Virus record (IMG/VR): IMGVR_UViG_3300018719_000034
Location: 1 to 54,048 of that record
Strand: one strand, 5' to 3'
DNA: 54,048 nucleotides
Origin: a virus
How positions within the stretch are numbered: position 1 is the first letter of the stretch; every line of letters starts with the position of its first letter. Of the stretch, positions 22,794-30,526 are shown piece by piece. The position numbers and the translations under genes are program-made. The notes beneath the pieces are model-generated. The model worked only from the letters and a program-made list of their open reading frames with translations. It was not told the DNA's origin and did not search any database.

Positions 22794-23162
22794 TCAGGTG
22801 TGAGAGAGAAGGAAGTCGATGGAGACGCGATGAAGGGCTTGATCGCCCTCGTAGAAGTCGCGCTCGCCATCGACGAACGCGCCCTGAAACATTCCGCCCT
22901 TGTGCCCGCTCAGGCGCGCGATCAGCGCACGGCCGGCAGTCTTGGCCGCCGCGTAGGTCTTGCCGTACACATCCGCCTGAACCCGGCTGGAGACAAGCCC
23001 GGAGGGGCCTTGGGTGTGATAGTCGCGATCCCCGCTGATACGGGTCAGGACGATGGCCGGCACCTCTGACGCCTGCGGGCGCTGCACCCAATATACCCGG
23101 TTGCCGACAGCCGCTTGCACCCCGGTGTCAGCCAGGATGAACGCAATCAATGCTTCTTCCAT
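22794..23162 (-). CDS. DUF3168-type tail terminator/completion protein
   Basis: The 122-residue product opens MEEALIAFILADTGVQAAVGNRVYWVQRPQ, with PAIVLTRISGDRDYHTQGPSGLVSSRVQADVYGKTYAAAKTAGRAL. This is the DUF3168 pattern of GTA gp8-like and lambda gpU-like proteins that cap the tail and join it to the head. The order head closure - HK97 gp10-like - DUF3168 - tail tube supports it. Confidence 0.85.
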   Translation of the reverse strand: MEEALIAFILADTGVQAAVGNRVYWVQRPQASEVPAIVLTRISGDRDYHTQGPSGLVSSRVQADVYGKTYAAAKTAGRALIARLSGHKGGMFQGAFVDGERDFYEGDQALHRVSIDFLLSHT

Positions 23163-23163
23163 G

Positions 23164-23634
23164 TCAGCCTTTCGCGGCCTTCGCAGCCAGTCGAGCGGCG
23201 CGGCGTGCCAGACGCTTCGCCGCCTTTTCGATCTCGTCGCCCAGCTCTTCTTGGATGGTCTTCAAAACCGCGCTTTTGTTCTGGTCCCATGCAGGCCGGA
23301 GGAAGGGACGCGGCGGGGTCTTCGCGGTTCCAAACTCCACAAGGTGAGCATGAGGGAGGGCCGCCGCGCCTGCGAAGAGTTCAACGCCGGCTTTCTCGTC
23401 CGCGGCGCGCTTCCGATTGAGACGCCGCTGCCGCTTGGAGAGCCGGGTCGTGACACGCAGGGAGTCGCGCAATTGTCCCTCATCCACCGGGACCAGTTCC
23501 TTGGCCGTCGAGATCACTGGAGCAATTGCCCGGATACCGATCCGCCTGAGCACTGCCTTGCTCGTGGACTTGGGCAGCTCCGAAAGAGCCGTCTCTAGTT
23601 CCTTCAAGCCCTCAAGTTTGACGGTGGTCTTCAT
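23164..23634 (-). CDS. HK97 gp10-like head-tail connection protein
   Basis: ATG 23634 overlaps the preceding stop; the longer frame is a shadow. The 156-residue product begins MKTTVKLEGLKELETALSELPKSTSKAVLRR and has the family motif VDEGQLRDSLRV and HLVEFGTAKTPPRPFLRPAWD (about residues 98-118), followed by a Lys/Ala-rich helix. Members are neck or tail-completion proteins of HK97-type phages. Confidence 0.9.
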   Translation of the reverse strand: MKTTVKLEGLKELETALSELPKSTSKAVLRRIGIRAIAPVISTAKELVPVDEGQLRDSLRVTTRLSKRQRRLNRKRAADEKAGVELFAGAAALPHAHLVEFGTAKTPPRPFLRPAWDQNKSAVLKTIQEELGDEIEKAAKRLARRAARLAAKAAKG

Positions 23635-23966
23635 GCTACCCGCTCCGCACGGGCTGCGGCCGTGATCTCCAGCCCCACGCGGCGCCCGATTTCCTTCACC
23701 GCATTGATGGCGTAGATACGCCCGTCGAACAGAACACGGTCCCTCGGGTCGATGTCCTTCACAGTGTTCGACCACCGGATCCGGAAGCGGGTCGTGACCT
23801 CGGCCGCCACCTCGGAGGCCTGCCACCGCTCACTGTCGCGGATGTCCTCTTTCGATGCCCAGACGGTTGCCAGATCAGCCCAGGTCTGAACGTCCTCGTT
23901 GAACTCGTTCTTGGTCGTGGTGAACCGCTGGAGCGTGATGCGGCGGTCGAGTTTCCCGGCTTCCAT
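23631..23966 (-). CDS. Phage head closure / head-tail adaptor protein
   Basis: ATG 23966 overlaps the upstream stop as TGATG. The 111-residue product has the head-tail joining fold sequence: GKLDRRITLQRFTTTKNEFNEDVQTWADLATVWASKE, then RFRIRWSNTVKDIDPRDRVLFDGRIYAINAVKEIGRR. This is typical of SPP1 gp16-like closure proteins (Phage_H_T_join). It seals the connector after packaging. Confidence 0.9.
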   Translation of the reverse strand: MEAGKLDRRITLQRFTTTKNEFNEDVQTWADLATVWASKEDIRDSERWQASEVAAEVTTRFRIRWSNTVKDIDPRDRVLFDGRIYAINAVKEIGRRVGLEITAAARAERVA

Positions 23967-24328
23967 CACGCACCCCGGCTGATGTTGCGGGCCACCTCAA
24001 CAAGAGACACGCCCGTTGCATTGGCGAACTTGCAGAGAGACATTACAGCTTCTTCCTCAAGCCAGTGGATTTCGGTCGCTGGCTTGCCGTCCGCCACGTC
24101 TCGAAGGGTTGGCGAGCAGTCCAGCCCGAGCCAATAGGCCAGCAGGCAGTGGGCAAGATCATGCTCGGTATTCATGGCTTCAGCGTCCGGATAGCCGAGC
24201 CCCTTGGCAGTCTCCGCCTGCCCCGGCTGTTCTGCATGCAGGGCGTGAACTTCCTTGCCGTCAGCAAAGCGAGTGACGGTGTAGCCGTCGTGGATCTCGA
24301 CGGTGATAGAACCGAGTTGGATCATCAT
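23966..24328 (-). CDS. Hypothetical protein within the head-neck operon
   Basis: Starting at ATG 24328 (ATGA overlap with the preceding stop) the product is 120 residues: a beta-hairpin start (MMIQLGSITVEIHDGYTVTRFADGKEVHAL), then AEAMNTEHDLAHCLLAYWLGLDCSPTLRDVADG and a helical end. The H-D-L-A-H pair is curious but insufficient to call a metalloenzyme. Tight overlaps with the connector and closure genes say it is expressed with the head genes. I recognise no family. Confidence 0.7.
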   Translation of the reverse strand: MMIQLGSITVEIHDGYTVTRFADGKEVHALHAEQPGQAETAKGLGYPDAEAMNTEHDLAHCLLAYWLGLDCSPTLRDVADGKPATEIHWLEEEAVMSLCKFANATGVSLVEVARNISRGA

Positions 24329-24600
24329 GCCAATGTCGGATCGCGATGCCACACGAGGAGATCCTTCACGGTCTGGGACAGGATCTCCTCGTGATGGTCA
24401 TAGAGCGCTTCGAAAACGAGCAGGATGGCGGCCTTGATGTCGTGTGGAACGGTTTCGGCCGTCCACTCGTAATCGGTCCGCTTGATGTAATGGGCCACGA
24501 TACTGGTTGCCTGCTCCATCTTGCGGAGAACGTCGGCCTCGTCATATGCAGCGTCGATACGCGCCTGATCCTTGGCCTCTTGGAGGGTAATCAGCGCCAT
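24325..24600 (-). CDS. Head-tail connector protein (gp6-like)
   Basis: The 91-residue, almost fully helical product (MALITLQEAKDQARIDAAYDEADVLRKMEQATSIVAHYIKR, then PHDIKAAILLVFEALYDHHEEI) has the spacing of HK97 gp6/SPP1 gp15-type adaptors. 'Lxxakxxlrid...D..l....aa...v..yi' is followed by a conserved 'ik.a.l.lv..lY..re'. It forms the ring below the portal. Confidence 0.85.
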   Translation of the reverse strand: MALITLQEAKDQARIDAAYDEADVLRKMEQATSIVAHYIKRTDYEWTAETVPHDIKAAILLVFEALYDHHEEILSQTVKDLLVWHRDPTLA

Positions 24601-24601
24601 G

Positions 24602-25471
24602 TCACGCCCCCTTGGCCGGGACGCCGACGCGCACGGGCTCGCTGGGCTTGGCTTCCTTCATCACGCCGTCGCGGCCGTCCCTGCCCTTCTTCACGGCAAG
24701 ACGCCAATCCCCGCCCTCGCCAGGCTTGGACGAGGTGTCCTTTTGGGCAATCCAGAAGGATCCTGCCCAGGTCGCGCCATCGCCCGCCTTGTATTCCTTG
24801 CCTTCCGCATAGATCCCGCGATCGATCACGACCGGGAGCGTGAAGGCGAATTCCTTGACGCGCTCGCCCTTGGTGAACTTCAGGGTGACGGTCTTCTCGC
24901 CGTCATAGGAGGCTTCCAGATCATCGAAACCGAAGCCGTCTGCGCCAGGCTTACCGTCTTCCCCATCCTTGCCGACCACGGGGCCGAGGTTTCGCGTCTC
25001 GCCGTTGGTGAGGGTCACGACAAGCTCGCCCGACCGATCGATGATCGCGCCTGCGAGGCCGACCCCATCTTTGCCGTCCAGGCCGTCTTTGGGAGTGGGA
25101 AGTTCCTTGATGCGCTTTTCGACCTCGGAGGTAATGAGCGGGGCAACGTCCTCGACGGTGACGCTCTTGCCATCCTGCGGCGCCGGAATGGCGGCGACCG
25201 CCTTTTGAACCTCTTCCATCACCATGGCCGGGATATCGGGTAGCGCCGGAAGCTCGATGGCCTCAATGGCGCCCTTCAGCCCTGCGACCTCCTCCTCGAT
25301 CATCTGGCGAACCTCGCCAAGGTCGGCATCCTTGCCGTCTCGCGGCGCCGGCAGTTCATTGAACCGCTTCTCCAGAGCCTCCATGCGTTGCAGGATCGGG
25401 CCCAACTCCTTGCCGACGAACTCCTTGACCACGCCGACGATCTCTTGGCCGAAGGCTTTTCCATCGAACAT
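24602..25471 (-). CDS. Collagen-like structural protein with carbohydrate-binding module
   Basis: The 289-residue product begins with a helical region (MFDGKAFGQEIVGVVKEFVGKELGPILQRMEALEKRF) and contains several collagen-like Gly-X-Y blocks (PRDGKDAD, PKDGLDGKDGVG, VGKDGEDGKPGADG, KKGRDGRDG). It also carries a small CBM5/12-like segment, YAEGKEYKAGDGATWAGSFWIAQKDTSSKPGEGGDWRLAV (about residues 215-254). Such chitin-binding-type modules bind sugars or cell surfaces. Its place between portal and connector, with a start overlapping the portal stop, suggests a virion component, perhaps a head or neck decoration. Confidence 0.75.
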   Translation of the reverse strand: MFDGKAFGQEIVGVVKEFVGKELGPILQRMEALEKRFNELPAPRDGKDADLGEVRQMIEEEVAGLKGAIEAIELPALPDIPAMVMEEVQKAVAAIPAPQDGKSVTVEDVAPLITSEVEKRIKELPTPKDGLDGKDGVGLAGAIIDRSGELVVTLTNGETRNLGPVVGKDGEDGKPGADGFGFDDLEASYDGEKTVTLKFTKGERVKEFAFTLPVVIDRGIYAEGKEYKAGDGATWAGSFWIAQKDTSSKPGEGGDWRLAVKKGRDGRDGVMKEAKPSEPVRVGVPAKGA

Positions 25472-26814
25472 CAGCGAAGTCCCTTGTAGATTTCCACGAG
25501 AGCGGCGCGAGCCTCGGCCTCGAGTGCGTTGTCGTTGGCAACCGGTTCCGCCACCGGGGGCTCTGCCGGCGCGTTCGCCTGCGCAATGAGTTGGGCGTCA
25601 CGGGCCGCGATGGCCTCAATCGAATGATCCTGCATTTGCAGGTAGATCGTATTCCCGCCCGGGACCTTCTTGAGCTCCAGCTTCTTGCGGCGCTCGTCCA
25701 GGGTCATGACGCTCTTAGCCTTTTCGAGCACGTCCATCTGCGTCACGCTGTCCATGCGCAGGAGGTTGTCCGTGTCGAACTCGGTGCCGATGTTCTCGCC
25801 CATGCCGAGGCCTTCATCGAGGCAGAGTTCGATAGCTTCGATGAGCACCTGCAAGCACTGGGCGTAGTACTCGACGTTCAGGCTCTGGATGTTGTTGTAG
25901 GTCGGCATCTGTCCGACGCCGATCTTGTAGGGCGGCACATGGTAGGTTGAGCAGATGACCTCGGCGGACCACTTCAGCTGCTCGATGAGTTGCGAGTCGA
26001 CGGCCTTCGCCCTCATGGCCTCATACTTCAGGCCATCGCCAAGAACCGCCACCTTGCCGGAATTCTTGCCGGAAAAGTTCGTGTCCCAGTGCTCCTTGAG
26101 GCGCTTGGCCGTCTCGTCGCTGATCGCGCCCGGGGCGGTCAGGATGCCGCCCGGTTGCGCCCCGTTCTGGAAGAAGAGCGTGCTGTCGTTCTGGATCGCG
26201 AGACCCTGGACGGCGGCCAGCCCGCCCGCGAAGATGGGAGAGAGGCCGATCAGCGGGTGAAAGAAGCAGTTGAAGCGGTCATGGATGACTTCCCGGGCCG
26301 GAACGGTGACACTCGCAGGCAAGCCACTCAGGTTGTCTGTGTTGAGCTGGTAGAAGACCGAGCCGTCATCCGCCACAAGCGGGGTGACGAGGGTCCAGTC
26401 CAGCACATAGAGCCGGTTGACCACGCCGCGGGCGTCCCGCTGCTTCAGGATGAGCGCATTGCCCCGCTGGAGCTTCGACAGCACCCAGCTTTCCATGAAC
26501 TGCATGCGGTTCTGGAAGTGGTTCGGCTTACGCAGGACAGGCGAATAGGCCGGATTGGTCGTCTCCGACCAGATCCCGTCCGCATCTTTCTGCACGAGCT
26601 TGATGCGGAGCTTTGCGATGTCCGAAGCAATGAGCGTGCGGCAGGCAAAATCGGCATGATTGGACAGAACGGAGTCATAGCGGACTTCGACATTGCTTTG
26701 CCAGTTACCCGCCGCCGCTTCGAGAATACGCCACCATCCCCTCTGCACCTGGCCAACAGGAGCAAGGGCTTTCTGTTGTGTACTGCGGGAGATCTCTAGA
26801 CCAAAGATCCGCAT
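25471..26814 (-). CDS. Portal protein, HK97 family
   Basis: The 447-residue product from ATG 26814 (AGAAGGGAATTAGA upstream) has the HK97-portal pattern: RTLIASDIAKLRIKLVQKD, PNHFQNRMQFMESWVLSKLQRGNALILKQRD, the loop GLSPIFAGGLAAVQGLAIQNDSTLFFQNGAQPGGIL, and the C-terminal QMPTYNNIQSLNVEYYAQCLQVLIEAIE. It forms the dodecameric ring through which DNA is packaged. Unusually it lies downstream of the capsid gene, and its first 19 bases overlap the homing-endonuclease gene upstream. Confidence 0.95.
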   Translation of the reverse strand: MRIFGLEISRSTQQKALAPVGQVQRGWWRILEAAAGNWQSNVEVRYDSVLSNHADFACRTLIASDIAKLRIKLVQKDADGIWSETTNPAYSPVLRKPNHFQNRMQFMESWVLSKLQRGNALILKQRDARGVVNRLYVLDWTLVTPLVADDGSVFYQLNTDNLSGLPASVTVPAREVIHDRFNCFFHPLIGLSPIFAGGLAAVQGLAIQNDSTLFFQNGAQPGGILTAPGAISDETAKRLKEHWDTNFSGKNSGKVAVLGDGLKYEAMRAKAVDSQLIEQLKWSAEVICSTYHVPPYKIGVGQMPTYNNIQSLNVEYYAQCLQVLIEAIELCLDEGLGMGENIGTEFDTDNLLRMDSVTQMDVLEKAKSVMTLDERRKKLELKKVPGGNTIYLQMQDHSIEAIAARDAQLIAQANAPAEPPVAEPVANDNALEAEARAALVEIYKGLR

Positions 26815-27623
26815 TCTAATTCCCTTCTGCGCCGAGCCCATGAGGCTTTGACGGCGCGAGAGAGCTTCTTTCGATAATCGGGGTCATCGAACACCTTGCG
26901 CATCTTCGCTTTGTGTTCGGGCGTCATTCGTGCCTTCGCGGCTTTTTCAATCACCTCGCGAGAGGCTTTCTTGAGGTTTGCGCGACAGACATCCGCGTTC
27001 TGCGAAGTCGCCCAGAACCGCTTCGATGCTCTAGATACTCTCTGCCTTACCTCGTCCGTGATGCCGCTTCGTATCTTGGCTCGCTTTTCGCGATCCGCCC
27101 ACGCAGCTCGGGACTTTGCCGCCATCATGGCCTTGTATTCCGGCGTTGCTCTACGCTTTGCAGCCTCAGCAAGTCGTGCTCGTTTCTCGGGACTCCGGTT
27201 CGCCGCAGCAGCAGCCTCCCGCTTAGCGGGGTCATCCCATCGGGCCTTAGCTGCCTCCGACATTCTGCGGCGAGTCTCAGGATCGCGCATTCGCGCGGTC
27301 TTCTCTGCCAGCTGCCTGTCCGAAAGAGGCGCACCCTCCCCACCCATGGTCCGGTTGAATAGACTGAGCCCCCTTGCCAGGGCGGCGGCTATCTCATCCT
27401 GCTCTGCCTTCGTCCAGTCGTCGCCATCCGCGACCTCACGAAGAATGACCAACTCCGGTTCGAGCCCTTTTGCGACCAGCCCCTTGATCCAGCAGTCTTT
27501 CGGATGCCTCGGATTGCGCAAGCCTAGGTGCGCCCTCAGCCTGCGCTTCGGGTCGTCTGACTTACCAACATAACGGATTTCGCCGCGCAACGGGCATCGG
27601 AGCCCGTAGATATATACGGTCAT
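26796..27623 (-). CDS. GIY-YIG homing endonuclease with NUMOD-type repeats
   Basis: The N-terminal GIY-YIG domain (MTVYIYGLRCPLRGEIRYVGKSDDPKRRLRAHL, with catalytic Arg in KRRLRAH and Glu near 73) is followed by an array of basic NUMOD3-like units. In these 'MSEAAKARWDDPAKRE', 'ARLAEAAKRRATPEYKAMMAAKSRAAW' and 'KAKMRKVFDDPDYRKKLSRAVKASW' repeat one theme. This is the architecture of freestanding phage homing nucleases. It lies between capsid-side genes and portal and overlaps the portal start, consistent with insertion into the head operon. It may mobilise itself between related phages. Confidence 0.85.
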   Translation of the reverse strand: MTVYIYGLRCPLRGEIRYVGKSDDPKRRLRAHLGLRNPRHPKDCWIKGLVAKGLEPELVILREVADGDDWTKAEQDEIAAALARGLSLFNRTMGGEGAPLSDRQLAEKTARMRDPETRRRMSEAAKARWDDPAKREAAAAANRSPEKRARLAEAAKRRATPEYKAMMAAKSRAAWADREKRAKIRSGITDEVRQRVSRASKRFWATSQNADVCRANLKKASREVIEKAAKARMTPEHKAKMRKVFDDPDYRKKLSRAVKASWARRRRELECGSLV

Positions 27624-27766
27624 AGCCTCCTCCTATAGAAGCTGTTCCTAGATGAAGGTGTGCGTCAGGCCGCTAGGAAACGGCTTTTCGGGAGCTACCC
27701 TAGACGCACAAGGTATTTGTATCTGTTCTCGATAAGATTTGCGACTGCTGATGCCGAATGTTCACA

Positions 27767-27961
27767 TCAGGATTGCTGCGCCTTAATGGCCGCCATCTTT
27801 GCGTCTATCCGACCCCGATCGACTTCTTCTAAGTATTCTCTAGCGGCAGCCTCAGGATCGTCATAGACCAAGCCCCTTTTCTTCCACGTCGCGGCTATCC
27901 ATTGGATCCGAGCTTGATCATCGCCAAGTCGCTTTACAGGTGCGAAGACGGGCTGCCTCAT
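27767..27961 (-). CDS. 64-residue hypothetical head-operon protein
   Basis: A small basic-acidic helical protein (MRQPVFAPVKRLGDDQARIQWIAATWKKRGLVYDDPEAAAREYLEEVDRG and a helical end) starts two bases after the stop of the preceding gene. No motif is recognised. It is followed by a 143-base gap before the homing endonuclease gene, probably an insertion boundary. Confidence 0.6.
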   Translation of the reverse strand: MRQPVFAPVKRLGDDQARIQWIAATWKKRGLVYDDPEAAAREYLEEVDRGRIDAKMAAIKAQQS

Positions 27962-27963
27962 GG

Positions 27964-28176
27964 CTATTCAGCCTCGCTGCTGATCACACCAAGCCGCATA
28001 CCGCTCTCGAGGATGAGAACAGGAGCATCCTCCCCGGCGAACTGCTTCCAGACCTGCACAATGCGTTCGCGCTGGTCCATGGAGATACAGCCTGGAGTCG
28101 TCAGCACGAACTTGTCGCCTGGCTTAATCTCTAGCCTTTGCAGATCACCTAAGAAGCGGATTTCATTGTCGCCCAT
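27964..28176 (-). CDS. 70-residue conserved phage protein, paralogue of 32771-32992
   Basis: ATG 28176 follows GGGCTGACGAT and lies just after the preceding stop. The product contains LQRLEIKPGDKFVLTTPGCISMDQRERIVQVW and APVLILESGMRLGVIS. The protein at 32771-32992 has VERLELQKDDLLVITFDCALTDEMARRL, DVIILDHGARLAVVS, so the two share the same beta-alpha-beta layout. Function unknown. Homologous phage proteins act as small accessory units in the head operon. Confidence 0.7.
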   Translation of the reverse strand: MGDNEIRFLGDLQRLEIKPGDKFVLTTPGCISMDQRERIVQVWKQFAGEDAPVLILESGMRLGVISSEAE

Positions 28177-28180
28177 ATCG

Positions 28181-28414
28181 TCAGCCCTTCGCTTCAGCGA
28201 TCTTGGCTTTGAGCGTCTCGGCATCCCAGCCGTGGTACGGCTTCTTACCGACCGCCTCCTGATACTCTTCGCGAAGAGCCTTCAGCTCCTCTTCCGGGTT
28301 CACGGTCTGGCGCGCCTGCATGTCGCGCCGGCCATAACCCAGCCTGCCGAGAATACGGGCGTAGCGGGGATCGCGAGCGCGAAGGGCACGGTCCATGTAG
28401 CTGTGAGATTTCAT
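28181..28414 (-). CDS. 77-residue phage protein with C-terminal GKKPYHGWDAETLKAKI motif
   Basis: A strong ribosome binding site (ATAGGAGGCCTTC) precedes ATG 28414. The N-terminal half (YMDRALRARDPRYARILGRLGYGRRDM) is basic. The C-terminal half ALREEYQEAVGKKPYHGWDAETLKAKIAEAKG is a SAP/HeH-like small helical motif often found in phage head-region proteins. It lies directly downstream of the capsid gene and may aid head completion or bind DNA. Confidence 0.7.
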   Translation of the reverse strand: MKSHSYMDRALRARDPRYARILGRLGYGRRDMQARQTVNPEEELKALREEYQEAVGKKPYHGWDAETLKAKIAEAKG

Positions 28415-28479
28415 GAAGGCCTCCTATGAGGGAACCGGCCGCAAGTGATTGCGGCCGGTCATGAGGTTTAGGCTACCGA

Positions 28480-29880
28480 TCAGGGAGTCGGGGCAGCCGG
28501 GGCGCCCCAGGCGACGCCCGACAGAAGCGCGACACCGCTGGCGCGACGGCGAGCCCAGTTGATCGTGCGCTCGGCGCGGAAGCCGACCGAGTTGGTCTGC
28601 CAGAGCGACACGAGGGACGCGCCGGTCGGGGCGCCGGAATCACCGGTCGGGTTGTCGGCCATTTCGAGCGAGGCCTCGCGGCTCATATCGACGGCAATGC
28701 CGCCGTCATCCGCAAGGTAGATGTCGCTGGCGTTCACCAGAGCCACGATCCCATCCGGCACATACTCGGACACGATAGCCGGCAGGCCGAAGAAGGTGCC
28801 CCCGTTCATGCCGATGCCGGGGAATTCCGCCTGTCCAAGCGGGTTCTGCATCAGCGACAGGGCGAGGGCCGTCGTGGCCCGCATGATCCACACGCCGGAG
28901 GTCGGGGCGTTGTTCGCAGCGATGAAGGCCGCGAAGAGAGCCTGGATGTCGGCGCGGACATCATCCGCCGTGGTGCCGGTGGACGCGACCGGAGTGACAC
29001 CGTTCGTGATGGACGCCGGAGACACGCCTGCAACTTCGGCCTTGGCCGGGTTGATGAAGTCCAGATCCAGACGTTCCCGCAGGGCTGCGGCGAGCTGGTC
29101 ACGGACGATCACCTCGGCGGACGGGCTGGAATTGCGGAGGACCTCCTCCGTCACGACCGCGATATTGGCGACCTTCAGGGGCTCCATGGTGCGGCGCTCG
29201 AAGTCGAACTTGGTGAGCGGCTTTGCCTTGCCTTCACCAACCCAGTAACCGTCGCCGCCCGAGGTCTGACCGACAAGGGCAACCCGGAACGGAACGCGGC
29301 GCAGGGCCGGAACGCCATTGGCGCCGAAGCGGCCAAGGATGGTCTGGGGGCGCAGGAACTCGACGAAGTCGGCAAACACCGAGCTTTCCTCACCCACCAG
29401 AGCGCCGGCCCAAGTGGGGTCGGTCGTGGTGGCCGCGGGAACGGCGGCCTTGGACACGATACCGTAAACGACCGAGTCCTCGCCGTAGAGCTCCTTGGCG
29501 ACCGTGCGGGGGCTCTCGCCGTCCAACTTCGCCAGGGCCTTGACGCGGGCGAGGCGGGCGAACCCGATACCCGGATCGAGCTTCGGCTGAGCCTTCACGA
29601 TCACGCCCGATCGAGCAGCGGCGCCTTCGTTGCCGGTCTTGATCTGGTTGTGAACAACCGGCTTGGCAGAGGCGGCCTGCGCCTTCTCCAGCGCGCGGAG
29701 GCGCTTCAGGTCGCCGTCGATGGCGTTGACTTCCTGCTCGAGAGTGTCGAACTCCTCCTGCTCCTCAACCGTGGTCGAACGGCCTTCATCGATGGACTTC
29801 TGCATGACGTCGCCCATGCGTGCGGACTTGGCCTGACGCGAGGCCTCAAGTGCCGCAATCTGTTCTGCGATAGTCTTCAT
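28480..29880 (-). CDS. Nested start: scaffold-capsid protein without protease
   Basis: Inside the fusion gene, GAAGGAGGG lies 8 bases before ATG 29880 (Met205, MKTIAEQIAALEAS), exactly at the junction between protease and scaffold domains. Internal initiation here would give a 466-residue scaffold-capsid protein in excess over the protease fusion, as lambda C/Nu3 does for protease and scaffold. The site is seen in sequence; its use is inferred. Confidence 0.6.
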   Translation of the reverse strand: MKTIAEQIAALEASRQAKSARMGDVMQKSIDEGRSTTVEEQEEFDTLEQEVNAIDGDLKRLRALEKAQAASAKPVVHNQIKTGNEGAAARSGVIVKAQPKLDPGIGFARLARVKALAKLDGESPRTVAKELYGEDSVVYGIVSKAAVPAATTTDPTWAGALVGEESSVFADFVEFLRPQTILGRFGANGVPALRRVPFRVALVGQTSGGDGYWVGEGKAKPLTKFDFERRTMEPLKVANIAVVTEEVLRNSSPSAEVIVRDQLAAALRERLDLDFINPAKAEVAGVSPASITNGVTPVASTGTTADDVRADIQALFAAFIAANNAPTSGVWIMRATTALALSLMQNPLGQAEFPGIGMNGGTFFGLPAIVSEYVPDGIVALVNASDIYLADDGGIAVDMSREASLEMADNPTGDSGAPTGASLVSLWQTNSVGFRAERTINWARRRASGVALLSGVAWGAPAAPTP

Positions 29881-30492
29881 GTTCGTGCCCTCCTTCGGGC
29901 GCAAGTTGACGGATGTGATGGTTTTTCCGGAGGCGCCCGGAGGGGTCTTCACAGGACGCTCGATAGTGCCAGTCGCGGCGGGAGCGTTCGTGTCGAAGGA
30001 CTTGATGAGAGCGACACCTGTCGCGTCCATGTTTTTGATGCTCGTCATGATGGCTTCCGGCTGGGCCGGGATCGTGACGGCAGAAAGCTCGTAGACTTCC
30101 GTCTCTGAGAAGCGGATACCGCCATTCTCGATGAAGCTGTATTCGATGGCACGGAAGCCGATGGACACGGCCCGGACCAATCCAAGCTTGATCGACTGCC
30201 AGGCCTCCTCAATGCGATCCCGAAGCGTTCCATCTTCGGCAATCGTCGGGATCTCGGCTTCGAAGGTAATGCCGTCCTTCGTGGGCTTGTCGAACTTCAC
30301 CGTGCCGATCGGCTTGGTCGCATCGTGTTGCCAAAGGAACGGCAAGGGGTTGTTGAACTTAACGCCCAACGGCTCGACTACATCACCAACTCTGTCGACA
30401 GCGGGGGTCGTCGCGATACCCCGAATGATGCGCTTCTCCTCGTTCACCGCTTTGATGGTGAGGTATGAGTATGCGCGGCGCGTCACAGTCAT
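28480..30492 (-). CDS. Prohead protease - scaffold - major capsid fusion (HK97 type)
   Basis: The 670-residue product joins three functions. Residues 1-165 are a U35 prohead protease (catalytic His in LPFLWQHDATKPIG, Ser in LVRAVSIGFRAIE). About 205-285 form a charged coiled coil (IAEQIAALEASRQAKSARMGDVM and onward), equivalent to the HK97 delta/scaffold domain. About 310-670 are the HK97-fold capsid (VFADFVEFLRPQTILGRFG, EYVPDGIVALVNASDIYLADDGG). Cleavage by the protease domain would release the capsid protein. A strong ribosome binding site before Met205 suggests a second, shorter product (see 28480-29880). Confidence 0.9.
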   Translation of the reverse strand: MTVTRRAYSYLTIKAVNEEKRIIRGIATTPAVDRVGDVVEPLGVKFNNPLPFLWQHDATKPIGTVKFDKPTKDGITFEAEIPTIAEDGTLRDRIEEAWQSIKLGLVRAVSIGFRAIEYSFIENGGIRFSETEVYELSAVTIPAQPEAIMTSIKNMDATGVALIKSFDTNAPAATGTIERPVKTPPGASGKTITSVNLRPKEGTNMKTIAEQIAALEASRQAKSARMGDVMQKSIDEGRSTTVEEQEEFDTLEQEVNAIDGDLKRLRALEKAQAASAKPVVHNQIKTGNEGAAARSGVIVKAQPKLDPGIGFARLARVKALAKLDGESPRTVAKELYGEDSVVYGIVSKAAVPAATTTDPTWAGALVGEESSVFADFVEFLRPQTILGRFGANGVPALRRVPFRVALVGQTSGGDGYWVGEGKAKPLTKFDFERRTMEPLKVANIAVVTEEVLRNSSPSAEVIVRDQLAAALRERLDLDFINPAKAEVAGVSPASITNGVTPVASTGTTADDVRADIQALFAAFIAANNAPTSGVWIMRATTALALSLMQNPLGQAEFPGIGMNGGTFFGLPAIVSEYVPDGIVALVNASDIYLADDGGIAVDMSREASLEMADNPTGDSGAPTGASLVSLWQTNSVGFRAERTINWARRRASGVALLSGVAWGAPAAPTP

Positions 30493-30526
30493 GACGACCT
30501 CCGATTAACTGCGGGTTCCATTGTGG

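Noticed and set aside
23980-24328. Metalloprotease reading of EHDLAHCLLAYWLG in the neck-operon hypothetical
   Set aside because: The HxxxH spacing is not a zinc-protease HExxH motif and no further ligand is evident.
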